A program made the translations under genes and the position numbers. From Tomocerus qinae (Eukaryota > Arthropoda > Collembola > Entomobryomorpha > Tomoceridae), in NCBI GenBank assembly GCA_020055645.1, contig CM034548.1, positions 43,020,296 to 43,084,295 of the forward strand: a stretch of 64,000 nt of DNA. The letters are read 5' to 3'. Numbering within the stretch: the first letter of the stretch is position 1; each line of letters begins with the position of its first letter. Below, piece by piece: positions 1-10,795 of this stretch. Below the pieces are notes generated by a model, which was not told the DNA's origin, ran no database searches, and saw only the letters and a program-made list of their open reading frames with translations.

Positions 1-15
1 CGGTTGAATACTCAC

Positions 16-86
16 CGGTCTTCCATTTAATGAGATCTGCAGGGTGCAGGGTTCTGTGTTAAATACAAATACTTTGAGACTAGGAG
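16..86 (-). CDS. Candidate internal exon, unidentified gene
   Basis: On the minus strand an open stretch ends at a strong splice donor (CCG followed by GTGAGT). It reads SLKVFVFNTEPC then TLQISLNGRP in one frame. The frame is closed upstream by a TAA near 106-108, with possible AG acceptors ending at 92, 87, 80 and 54, so the left boundary of the exon is uncertain (start at 91, 86, 79 or 53). The peptide reads like an extracellular beta-rich segment, but I cannot assign a family. The polypyrimidine tract before the acceptors is weak. It could be the next exon of a gene continuing beyond the window edge, or a chance reading. Confidence 0.25.
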
Positions 87-2576
87 CTAGGCTAGGTTAG
101 TCTTTCCACGGAATAGGTGGAATTGGAAAAGTTAAAGGGAGCAGACAAGTAAAATAGTACATGTATTTGGCCCCTCCACACACAATCCATGTACAAGCAT
201 TCTCCTCAAGCTATGGCCCATGAATTACTTGTCTATCTACTCTAGTATGAAACTTTTGTGGCAACAACTTGCTGCCTAACAATTTTTAAGTGGCTCCAAA
301 AACACAATGCAAATAAATTAGTAAATATAATTCAAAGCTTCTAGAATTGTCAATTAATTTTAGATGCGGCTTTCGGTCTCCCTCATCCTCAACTACTATT
401 AATAGACATACTATAACTGCTTCACATTAAAAAGCTTTATTATCTGTATTGTGTACTGTGCTCCGGTTTATGAAAATGAATAGTGTCAGACTCTCTACAG
501 CCTAAATGCTTCTTTTCACAGACAATGGAAAAAGGACTAATTTTAAGCCGTTTCTATCTTTAATGATGTCAATTCTACTTTCAGCCTATAGAGTTTTTAT
601 TCTACATAACATAAATTAACCAATAGGTTGAATAAAGAGACTGTTATCATTGTTCTTGTAGTTAAGTTGTCTCTAGGCTATAGGACTTCATCTAACAGCT
701 TCCGGAAATAAATCTGATTAAAACGAAAAAGATCAATAAAGCATCGCACTGCCTCTCTTATAGTCAGTCATAAGCTGTAGGTAAGCAGCTTGAATTTTGG
801 ATGCAGAAAATAGTTTTAGTAATCGCATTTAAGGGCCAACTTCTTGCAAAATATGTTTTTTGAGAGTGAGTAAACCAAGCGTGCGAAGCTCACAACGTTT
901 CAGATGGATCTTGTGATGTTTAGAGATTTAGGTAGGTAATGTTTCCACAATACCAGGACCATTTTAATCAAGTTTTACGCAATTGTAAATTTCCGAGGAT
1001 TAGTTGCTCGCATAGCCAGTCGCAGTATTAACAAGAGTGCATAACCTAACAGTGAGTACCTTCAATAAAATAAGTCACGGAAACTAGGCACCTACCTAAG
1101 ATCTGACATAACATAAAGGTTGTACTCAGTTGTTAACTTTATGCTCATTCCTAATGAAAATAACTTTTTATGGCTTATTTTTCTGGATAAAGTGCGTGTT
1201 TGTGCTCCCCTGAGTTTTACTACAGTTATTATATAGAGTCAGGGTTTTCTTGTAGCCAGCCTTTCCAGATTTTAGCCAACAGCATTGTCTATAATGGCCT
1301 ATAATGTTATAAAATGCCTAAAGGGTCACAAATACTCCTCCTGAAAAGGTAATACCTTATGACTTTTGAGCTTTAAATTCTTTAATGGATTCACTGCCTC
1401 GGAACTTCTGAGCACTTACATACGAATTCTAACGGAATTTTGATAAAAATTGACCTAGCTTGAGTTATTTTTTATTCTTAGCAATTGTAAGCCAATATAT
1501 CGACTCTCCAACAAAGAACCAAGCCATTTTTGCCACTACCATTATAGCTGACAGCCAGTGGCTAGTCAAACACTGATTTTAGTTGAGTGAGATTAGCCGC
1601 CTTCCGTTTGCGTGTTTTTCTAGTCTTATAAGTTGGCCTTTACTCAAACAGAGGATTTCTGTCTAGGGACAGACGTCATTGAGGAGAATTTGATCTTCAT
1701 CTGGCAAAGATATACTGTGAAGATGAATGCATCAACTCCCTTCTTGATAGAGAAACAAGGATGTTGGTCTATGTCAAGCTGACGATCAGTGTCAGTAACA
1801 AGAAAAAGCAGTTAGGCATCCCAAGAACTTAATACAAACTACAAACTATTTCCCCCTAGCCTAGCCGTTCGCACCTTTTGTATTTATCTCCCACTACGAG
1901 AAAGGAGAGAGGAGGGTGAACTACTAGAAATGGGAGAAACGGGAAAGTCCCTTGCGTTCGAATTTGTTAATTTAATGTTCCAAACAATCTCAAATTACAC
2001 TTTCTCCCAATTCTAACACACAAACTTAATTCACCCACCTACCTTCTAGTTAAGAATTTATCCTATGTATCCCCGTGGGACGGCGTATTGTGGTAAGTAC
2101 AGGTATTTTTTGTGTTACGATATTACTTTTTATTTTTGAAGGTTTCATCTACTGTAGTAGCAGATAGCTTAAGTTGCCCTAATTCATTCTTTCTACGCAA
2201 TATGTAAATATATGTATCCTCCATTATGAAGTTAATTTCCAATGGAACATTCAAGTAATCGTAGTAAAAAGAATAGTAAAAATAACTACAGCTGCTCTTT
2301 CCCCAGAGTCACTATTAAGTAATGAGATCTTCTGTTAAACATGCAGCAGCCATTGCATGGAACAAACTACCAAAAATTGGGTTTATAAGGAGATGTAAAA
2401 AAACTGTTTGAATGTATTAAACAAATTATGGACTCTAACCGAGGAAATGTCTCGAATTAAGTGTTTTACAATATAATAAGGTATGTGAGTATGTGGGATG
2501 AGCGGTAGTAGTATTATTATACTACTAGCTGAAATCTAGCACGCATAGTGTGCTAGAAAATCAGAAGACCTTCTCA
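87..2576. other. Non-coding, AT-rich; no gene seen
   Basis: No long open frame or recognisable RNA gene. Near 2531-2576 there is a short palindromic motif (CTAGCAC...GTGCTAG followed by AAAATCAGAAGACC) that resembles one near 59446. It appears to be an older dispersed repeat into which the MITE at 2577 inserted. Confidence 0.5.
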
Positions 2577-3163
2577 CAGTGTACAAAATACCATTTACCA
2601 CTTACCAGTGGTAAGTGGTTTTTAATGGTATTTAACGTTAAATACCACTACTTAAAAAGTAGTGGTAAGTGGTATAAATGGTAAAAAATAGTTTCATTTA
2701 AATTTCGTGTTTGAATTTTGAATTTAATTCGGTGCCAAAGTATGAAATAGCTTAGCAGATGATCATTGTTGTCACAAATTGATAAGTGTTCATCAATCAG
2801 AGTAGGATTCAACCAATGGGGGCGCTAATAACCCTTGCCGATTGAGAAATTAATTGCAATTAAATTAGCATCAATTTTAAATGGGCGATACCAAATACAA
2901 TCTTTTTTCCTTCATTTTTTTTATAAATTTTGGTGTAAAATCAAATAAATATGATTTAATTGATTAAGGGGCTAATTGGAAATATTTCATAGAAAATAAA
3001 GTTTTAAAACTTATATTTTAGGAAGTCTAGTGTATCTGTACTCAGCTGTCTAATCAATCGCTAAAATTTACCATTTTTACCATTAAATGCATTTTTACCA
3101 TTAAGTGCATTATTACCACTGTGATGGTAAAAAAGGCTAAAAAGTGGTAAATTTTGTACACTG
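2577..3163. mobile_element. hAT-type MITE, copy 1 (587 bp)
   Basis: The element starts CAGTGTACAAAATACC and ends with the inverse AAATTTTGTACACTG, giving terminal inverted repeats. It is flanked by the exact 8-bp direct repeat CCTTCTCA (2569-2576 and 3164-3171). An 8-bp duplication with CAGTG ends fits the hAT superfamily; P-type or Merlin elements are alternatives. It has no coding capacity. The left subterminal region carries nested palindromes at 2598-2618, 2627-2646 (GGTATTTAACGTTAAATACC) and about 2645-2665, and both ends are rich in TTTACCA/TGGTAAA motifs. A second copy lies at 38846-39462. Mobilisation would depend on a transposase encoded elsewhere. Confidence 0.88.
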
Positions 3164-4553
3164 CCTTCTCATGGGTACAAACATACTGACATACAAACAT
3201 ACGGAATTATTTAATGTGCATGCGTCAGTTTACATTTATATTATAGTCATGACATGATTTACTGAGTGCAATTTGAGTAATTGTCAGGCCTGAATTGTCA
3301 TTTGAATAAAATTGAAATATATAGACCATCCGCAGATATGTGAAACATTAGTTTCCAAATCTATTTTACAAAACTTTATTGCGAATAAATTGAAAGTGTT
3401 AATTTTGCACTTAAAATTTACTTAGTCAACTATTAACTTGGCCTTTTACACTCTATCGAATCACGAAGTTTCACAATTCTGAGTAGAAATTACATTTCTG
3501 GCTGGGTTGCATAGGAGTGAGGATGCAACATACTGATGCGAAGTTACAGATCTTCCAAACGGAGCCGATATCATTACCAAAGTAACTTTTACCTACAAGT
3601 CTTTCTATCTATGATCTCAGGAGCAGCGTGGCTTTGAGTTGGAAGCTAACACCTACGCACAGAATACACTCGTGCATTTCACCTTGTAAAAATTGTGGCG
3701 TAGTAGTGGAAACGGTACATTTCATGATAGTACATCAGTATGGTTTATTCATTTCCTTTGTCTGCCCGGCCCTAGGTTATCAAATAAAATATTAACTCTG
3801 GAAAAGTGAAAAGCCTTGGTATTAATGCGGGCTTATATTTCCTATTAATTCTGCTTTTATATCATTAGGTCGTTTCTTCTTCATCACTTCCCTAATAGCC
3901 ATCTTCATCATTCATGCCACATTATAGTAACCAAAATTAAATCAAGCCAAAATGAAAGGAATCGTAAAACATGAGATGCCCATTATAATATTGTGATTCG
4001 ATATCTGGAGGAAGTAATTGCTTCAAAATCTGATTTACGTAGCAAATGTTCAGAAAGTTCACTAAAATAAACATTTCTTTGCGAGAAGAACTTATTTTAT
4101 TTAACTCTTAATGCAGACAACATTCATTTTAACTCGAAAACTTTTCCCTCCATCAAACAAATCCCTATCAAAAAGATTATTATACATGCTATATACTATC
4201 TGCCTTGCCTTCTCCCTAGTTGCACTAACACCCACAATTCTGACTGCTTTTTATATTACATCATTCAACCAATATGTATCACTTCTATTATTACAGGATT
4301 TGTGACTCGAAGGTTTGGCAGAACTCAAAAAAGTTTTATAAAACTTCTATATACGTAGACTTAGGAAGGTAACTGTGCCTCCCTTCCGACAATATTCATT
4401 TCAAGCAACGACATGGTCTAAAAGACTCAAATAAGTTCGCAAGGGCAGTTTAGGTCAATCGACACTTTCGACAACTGGTAACAATGAAATGGAGATAAAA
4501 GAGGCCTGTCTTTACGTGTGGATTACTCTTGCTAAAGTAAGTAATGTATTTAC
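3164..4553. other. Non-coding; downstream side of GPCR exons
   Basis: After the MITE target duplication (to 3171) the sequence reads TGGGTACAAACATACTG and continues with ACATAC-type motifs that look like the rest of the interrupted older repeat. No exon for the later transmembrane segments of the GPCR could be found here on the minus strand. A 64-codon open frame at 4111-4305 (+) has no supporting signal. Confidence 0.4.
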
Positions 4554-4709
4554 CATCATAGGAACGGAGCAAATTAATACGCCAATGTCGCTGAAGGCCA
4601 ACCCAATGAGATAGGAGTATGTGACTCCTTTGAGTGAGGGTCTTGTCAGCACAATCAAATTTAGTACATTGCCCAAAAGTCCAATCCCCACCACCGCAGG
4701 TCCAATTAT
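4554..4709 (-). CDS. Class A GPCR exon: TM1-TM2 (partial gene)
   Basis: This 156-bp exon (52 codons, phase 0 at both ends) is bounded by an acceptor after TTACTTTAG and a donor ATG/GTAAAT. It encodes TM1 with the family-defining Asn in LLGNVLNLIV (N1.50), a short basic first intracellular loop (LTRPSLKG), and TM2 with the conserved Asp in LIGLAFSDIGVL (D2.50). This is the rhodopsin-like pattern and most resembles insect neuropeptide-type receptors. It would act in the plasma membrane, signalling through heterotrimeric G proteins. The frame runs on past the donor to a stop, so splicing is needed to continue. The exact receptor cannot be named from TM1-TM2 alone. Downstream exons are not recognisable in the window. 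Confidence 0.82.
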
Positions 4710-4907
4710 CTAAAGTAAGAAATAAGTGACACGTATTAAAGCAAGTCTTTCCATCTAATTGACTTACATCTTTTCAAAAACTCAATTTTAGAACTGGTCA
4801 AGTTACAATTACAAATAACCAGAACTAATTGTTGGACAACATTGAAAAAGTTTGGTTACATGCATGCTTCCCATTTTAAATAGTTAGATTAAATAGTGAA
4901 TAAGTAC

Positions 4908-5034
4908 CCTGTAAGCAATCCACTCCACGACTTTCTTCTTGTCCTCAAATACTTGATCAAATTCACCTGAAGTGTAGTTTGGGGCAGCGCAAGGGTTCAT
5001 AATTAATGAAGAGTTAGCCATCAAATCATCCGTT
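4908..5034 (-). CDS. Class A GPCR exon: extracellular N-terminus (partial gene)
   Basis: This 127-bp exon lies upstream of the TM1-TM2 exon across a 198-bp intron. The acceptor is ATTGCAG and the donor is AGG/GTACTT. It starts with the last base of a split codon, then 42 codons that end in phase 0, matching the next exon. The peptide contains Asn-glycosylation sequons (NSS and NYT), an acidic/basic stretch (FDQVFEDKKK) and VVEWIAYR, which leads directly into IIGPAVVG of TM1. An in-frame ATG with G at +4 (MANSS...) could be the initiator, giving a 37-residue ectodomain; otherwise an earlier exon lies at higher coordinates. No stop codon lies between the acceptor and that ATG, so either reading is possible. 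Confidence 0.78.
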
Positions 5035-6867
5035 CTGCAATCAATAAAATTTTAAGCAATTAAGTGGAGTGCTCTTCAAATTGAGATGGACAGATTCCAT
5101 ATGCATTAGACCTTAATTAGGTTTTGCTTAGTTTAACTGGCAAAGGGATGAAATTTTTTCCTGGAATTTAGCCAATAGTTTTCTAAGTATTTAGTGTAGT
5201 AATTAATCCATTTCAAGAGTTGAGCAACATCTTTCATAATCATTTCACTTATTCAACAACATCTTCATTTCTACCATAAATAGTTTTTGGAGTGACTTTG
5301 AATCAATGTGTATTTCCTAATACATTTCCTGTCGTAGGTAGATATTATCAGTTTCGGAGAAGTCGACTAAATTAGGGAAAGTGTTTTTGACGAAATGTTC
5401 TGTAACACCTACGTTCAACTAAACGCTTTCAAATTAAAAGCATAGATGCCACATGGATAAGGTTATATCCCAAAAAATGCTTAGTAAATTGTCAGCTCTT
5501 ATAAGCTCAATTCTTAGAAACGAATTGGATTTAAGATAATTGAAAGAACGTCGACTTCAGGTTGCTCAATATTTCATTCATTACTGGGGAAGGAATCCAG
5601 CATGACAGGAGCGATCAATCACTATACTAAAGAGGTCATACTTTTCAGCGTCTTATTTTATTAATAAATATTACATCTCAGTTGGAAACGGTGTTAGACT
5701 CCTACATAGAGTTCATTATAGGGACATTGGCAAGCTGGAAGATCCAAATTTCCTACACGTCCTTGTTTCAGTATTGGATTTATGTGGATTTTTCTCGAGA
5801 GTTCATTGCACAATAAAGTGTTACACGCATCCAAACATTTAGGAAGTCTTTACAGAACTTACGCAGACAAAGTTTATATTGTCCAAGAACAAATCTGGTA
5901 TCAACACTAATGCAAGTAATCTTGACACTCAAATGACCAATTAACCCAGTTTGTTACTAGTAGACGAGGTTCAAGGTACCCATGCCTTCGCCTACGTAGA
6001 CCAACAATATTTCCACATCCTCGTCTCAAGTTAATCTGGATTTGAGTCCATGTGAGGTTTACCGAAAATCAATTGCGATACAAAGCCGATGATAAATCTT
6101 TGAGGGAAGCTATGCACCTTATACTTATGCTACTTCCATTTGCACGACATTCGCATTCACCGACAAACTCCAAAGGCTTAAAGATAATTCCCACTCAACA
6201 ATGAGGAAGAGAAAGGATGAGCCCCGTAAGAAAAGTTACGTTTGTGTTCCATTTATCTGAATCCCACGAATTCTGGGTACTTGCTGAGCTATTTTGGTGA
6301 AAGTCTATTCAATTCTGATTTCACTAAGTAGCACTAGCTTTATGGCAACTCCGACAGGAATGAGCTGAATGTTTTGTGTGTACTAAAACATTTACCTACA
6401 GGGTAAGTAGGACTTAGGAACAAAGCCACTTTAGAAAAGTTAGTTCCCTGCATTTGCATTCAATTGCATGTGCACTGAACATGTGTTGTGAGTGGCTCAC
6501 AATCCCTGAAATACGTCTAACCAAAATTGCAGAATGGTTTTATACAGAAAGAAAGTTACATTAAATCCTTAAGGGCGACTTTATTTCAAGAAGACATTTC
6601 AATTGAATTTGTGTCGTAATTTTGCAAAGTGACTGAACTCGCCGAAAAACTAAATTCCGGTTTATCGTTCTATTAAATAGAGCATTTTCGAATCTACAAT
6701 ATGGCGGTGACCTGGTATTTTTAAAAAATTCCTGTGAATTTTGGCAATAATTTTAGTCTGCATTGTGTCTTTTATGATTTCATTATACACCATATGAGTA
6801 AGAAGCCGAAACCTTGTCATTTTTTATCCGAAGGCGAGAGAATTCGATACCGAACTTATAAATAAAT
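5035..6867. other. Non-coding between GPCR exon and satellite array
   Basis: No additional exon, promoter or repeat could be supported. If the GPCR has a further 5' exon, its first intron would cover this stretch and possibly the satellite array beyond. Confidence 0.4.
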
Positions 6868-7882
6868 AAACCCTACGAGGTACTTAAGTACGCTGATTTG
6901 GAATATGGCCACCGATATATCATCAGAATGACCCCAACCGATATTGGGGGTATGCCCCAATATCGGAAAATATAAAACAATTGAATCAAATAAATTCCAT
7001 TGAACCTACGGGGTATTTAAATTCGCTGATTTCGTATATGGCCACCGATATATCTTCTGGATGACCCCATCCTATATAGGGGGTATGCCCCCATATCGGA
7101 AAATATAAAACAATTGATTTAAATAAATTCCATTGACCCTAAGGGGTATTTAAATACACTGATTTCAAATATGTTCACAGATATATCTTCTGAATGACCC
7201 CATCCGATATATGGGGTATGCCCCCATATCAGAAAATATAAAACAATTGAATTTAATAAATTCCGTTGACACTACGGGGTATTTAAATACGCTGATTTCA
7301 AATATGGCCACCAATATATCTTCTGAATGACCCTGTCCGATATAGGGGGTATGCCCCCATATCGGCAAATATAAAACAATTGAATTTAATAAATTCCGTT
7401 GACCCTACGGGGTATTTAAATACGCTGATTTCAAATATGGCCACCAATATATCTTCTGAATGACCCTGTCCGATATAGAGGGTATGCCACCATATCGGCA
7501 AATATAAAACAATTGAATTAAATAAATTTCGTTAACCCTACGGGGTATTTAAATACGCTGATTTCAAATATGGCCACCAATATATCTTCTGAATGACCCC
7601 ATCCGATATAGGGGGTATGCCCCCATATCGGCAAATAAAGAACAATTGAATTAAGTAAATTCCGTTAACCCTACGGGGTATTTAAATACGCTGATTTCAA
7701 ATATGGCTACCAATATATCTTCAGAATGACCCCATCCGATATAGGGGGTATGCCCCCATATCGGCAAATATAAAACAATTGAATTAAATAAATTCCGTTG
7801 ACCCTACGGAGTATTTAAATACGCTGATTTCAGAAATGGCCACAGATTGATCTTCGGAATGACCCCATCCGATATAGGGGCA
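6868..7882 (-). repeat. 133-bp satellite array, left (inverted) block
   Basis: About 7.6 units of 133 bp. In the plus-strand reading each unit contains a near-perfect inverted repeat built on CCGATATAGGGGGTATGCCC...ATATCGG, then an A/T-rich spacer with CAATTG, then CCCTACGGGGTATTTAAA and ACGCTGATTTC. The block is the reverse complement of the adjacent right block. Unit variants near 7634 (AAATAAAGAAC), 7525 (TTTCGTTAACCC) and 7490 (GGTATGCCACC) recur in mirror order at about 8525, 8630 and 8668. The left block is therefore an inverted copy of part of the right block. The overlapping short open frames are by-products of the repeat. Confidence 0.93.
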
Positions 7883-9963
7883 TACCCTCTATATCGGATG
7901 GAGTCACTCTGAAGATACACCGGTGCCCATATTTGAAATCAGCGTATTTAATTACCCCGTAGGGTCAGCAGAACATATTTATTTCAAAAGTTTTATATTT
8001 GCCGATAGGGGGGCATACCCCCTACATCGGACGGGGTCGTTCTGAACATATATTGGTGGCCATATTTGAAATCAGCGTATTTAAATACCCCGTAGGGTCA
8101 ACGGAATTTATTTAATTCAATTTTTTATATTTGCCGATATGGGGGCATACCCCCTATATCGGATAGGGTCATTCAGAAGATATATTAGTGGCCATATTTG
8201 AAACCAGCGTATTTAAATACCCCGTAGGGTCAACGGAATTTATTAAAATCAATTGTTTTATATTTGCCGATATGGGGGCATACCCCCTATATCGGATGGG
8301 GTCATTCAGAAGATATATTGGTGGCCATATTTGAAATCAGCGTATTTAAATACCCCGTAGGGTTAACGGAATTTATTTAATTCAATTGTTTTATATTTGC
8401 CGATATGGGGGCATACCCCCTATATCGGATGGGGTCATTCTGAAGATATATTGGTGGCCATATTTGAAATCAGCGTATTTAAATACCCCGTAGGGTTAAC
8501 GGAATTTATTTAATTCATTTGTTCTTTATTTGCCGATATGGGGGCATACCCCTTATATCGGATGGGGTCATTCAGAAGATATATTGGTGGCCATATTTGA
8601 AATCAGCGTATTTAAATACCCCGTAGGGTTAACGAAATTTATTCAATTCAATTGTTTTATATTTGCCGATATGGTGGCATACCCCCTATATCGGACAGGG
8701 TCATTCAGAAGATATATTGGTGGCCATATTTGAAATCAGCGTATTTAAATACCCCGTAGGGTCAACGGAATTTATTAAATTCAATTGTTTTATATTTGCC
8801 GATATGGGGGCATACCCCCTATATCGGACAGGGTCATTCAGAAGATATATTGGTGGCCATATTTGAAATCAGCGTATTTAAATACCCCGTAGGGTCAACG
8901 GAATTTATTAAATTCAATTGTTTTATATTTGCCGATATGGGGGCATACCCCCTATATCGGATGGGGTCATTCAGAAGATATATTGGTGGCCATATTTGAA
9001 ATCAGCGTATTTAAATACCCCGTAGGGTTAACGGAATTTATTTAATTCAATTGTTTTATATTTGCCGATATGGGGGCATACCCCCTATATCGGATGGGGT
9101 CATTCTGAAGATATATTGGTAGCCATATTTGAAATCAGCGTATTTAAATACCCCGTAGGGTTAACGGAATTTATTTAATTCAATTGTTTTATATTTGCCG
9201 ATATGGGGGCATACCTCCTATATCGGATGGGGTCATTCTGAAGATATATTGGTGGCCATATTTGAAATCAGCGTATTTAAATACCCCGTCGGGTTAACGG
9301 AATTTATTTAATTCAATTGTTTTATATTTGCCGATATGGGGGCATACCCCCTATATCGGATGGGGTCATTTAGAAGATATTTTGGTGGCCATATTTGAAA
9401 TCAGCGTATTTAAATACCCCGTAAGGTCAATGGAATTTATTTAATTCAATTGTTTTATATTTGCTGATATGGAGGCATACCCCCTATATCGGACAGGGTC
9501 ATTCAGAAGATATATTGGTGGCCATATTTGAAATCAGCGTATTTAAATACCCCGTAGGGTCAACGGAATTTATTAAATTCAATTGTTTTATATTTGCCGA
9601 TATGGGGGCATACCCCCTATATCGGATAGGGTCATTCAGAAGATATATTAGTGGCCATATTTGAAACCAGCGTATTTAAATACCCCGTAGGGTCAACGGA
9701 ATTTATTAAAATCAATTGTTTTATATTTGCCGATATGGGGGCATACCCCCTATATCGGATGGGGTCATTCAGAAGATATATTGGTGGCCATATTTGAAAT
9801 CAGCGTATTTAAATACCCCGTAGGGTTAACGGAATTTATTTAATTCAATTGTTTTATATTTGCCGATATGGGGGCATACCCCCTATATCGGATGGGGTCA
9901 TTCTTAAGATATATCGGTGGCCATATTTGAAATTAGGGTATTTAGTTACCCCGTAGGGTCAAC
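7883..9963 (+). repeat. 133-bp satellite array, right block
   Basis: About 15.7 units of the same 133-bp repeat in the opposite orientation. Diagnostic positions such as CGATATGG recur at exact multiples of 133 bp (for example 8530, 8663, 8796 and 9461). A distinctive variant (GGATAGGG, TTAGTGGCC, AAACCAGCG) occurs at 8161 and again at 9624, exactly 11 units apart, and about 280 bp after each are identical. The last unit (about 9900-9963) is more diverged, as edge units of arrays usually are. Each unit can form a hairpin through its GC-rich inverted repeat. No target duplication was found at the outer ends. Confidence 0.93.
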
Positions 9964-10227
9964 CGACATTTTTATTTCATATGTTTTTGAATTTTCAAAT
10001 ATGGGTGTTAGCTGCTGTCATTTTCTTGGGCTTCGGGTAAGTTTATGCGATTATCTGTAATAGTAATTCTGAAAGGATAAATGGTATGCGATGGCTTTAT
10101 AGGCTTATTTCTCGCTTACTAGATCTAGTAGAGTACATTCAGTTTGCTAAGTTTCGACACATTTTATATTATATCTCCTGGCCAGACTTTAAGGGTTTTG
10201 GTTTATTTTTAGAGTTAATACCTTTTT

Positions 10228-10370
10228 GCAGCGCTGCTATTTGCAATAAGTCTATTCAGTGTATAGGCGGATTTGTTGTTGAAAGGATTGTAAAGATTTG
10301 TTGTTGTTGTCTGACTGTCTGAGTACCAGACATTCAAATGTGCAAACACGACGTGAAGAGTAATTACTTA
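10228..10370. repeat. Diverged direct duplication, copy 1
   Basis: Aligns with about 10652-10795. Shared stretches include GTCTATTCA, CGGATTTGTTG, CAGACAT and CAAATGT.CAAACACGA. Identity by eye is about three quarters. In both copies the same frame reads AICNxSIQC..GFV....I..IC..CL, but neither open frame has other support as a gene. This probably reflects an old local duplication or two fragments of an unrecognised dispersed repeat. Confidence 0.6.
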
Positions 10371-10651
10371 CATTTACTTTATAAATTTTAAATAAGAGAA
10401 ATCGCTCTTGGTAATGTGGAGTTGATTACGCCTACAATGCATGGCAAAAGGTTATTTCGGTTTTTATTTCCTTTTAACACAATCCTATCTTTTTACTTTT
10501 TTGGATATTTCGTGTTAAACAAATGGAGCAGCTCTTGGGCTCAATTATGCCTTTCAATTCCGATATCAAATATGATATCCAGAGAGAATTGAATCTTGTC
10601 TCAGCTAGATTTACACTCTGCGTTTCATTACCTTTCCAAAATACCTGCGTC

Positions 10652-10795
10652 GCTGCAATTTGTAATATGTCTATTCAATGCCTAGCCGGATTTGTTGCTA
10701 CAAAGATTGCAAATATTTGTTATTTTTGTCTGGGTAGCAGACATGCAAATGTCCAAACACGAAATGAAGCGAAATTATTTTGCATCTACTTTGTA
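10652..10795. repeat. Diverged direct duplication, copy 2
   Basis: Partner of the copy about 424 bp to the left. It has the same motif order, with small gaps after TTTTTGTCT. The homology fades near TACTTTGTAAAT, which matches TACTTTATAAAT about 430 bp earlier. Confidence 0.6.

Noticed and set aside
4111-4305. 64-codon plus-strand frame with a hydrophobic segment next to the GPCR exons
   Set aside because: Opposite strand to the GPCR, no homologous motif and no splice sites; AT-rich DNA often yields hydrophobic readings.
7165-9664. Six near-identical 67-codon frames on both strands
   Set aside because: They recur at multiples of the 133-bp period, overlap each other and are mirrored between the two satellite blocks; they are products of the repeat.
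6868-9963. CRISPR-like appearance (regular palindromic repeats)
   Set aside because: Whole 133-bp units are repeated with no unique spacers, and the context is eukaryotic; it is a satellite.
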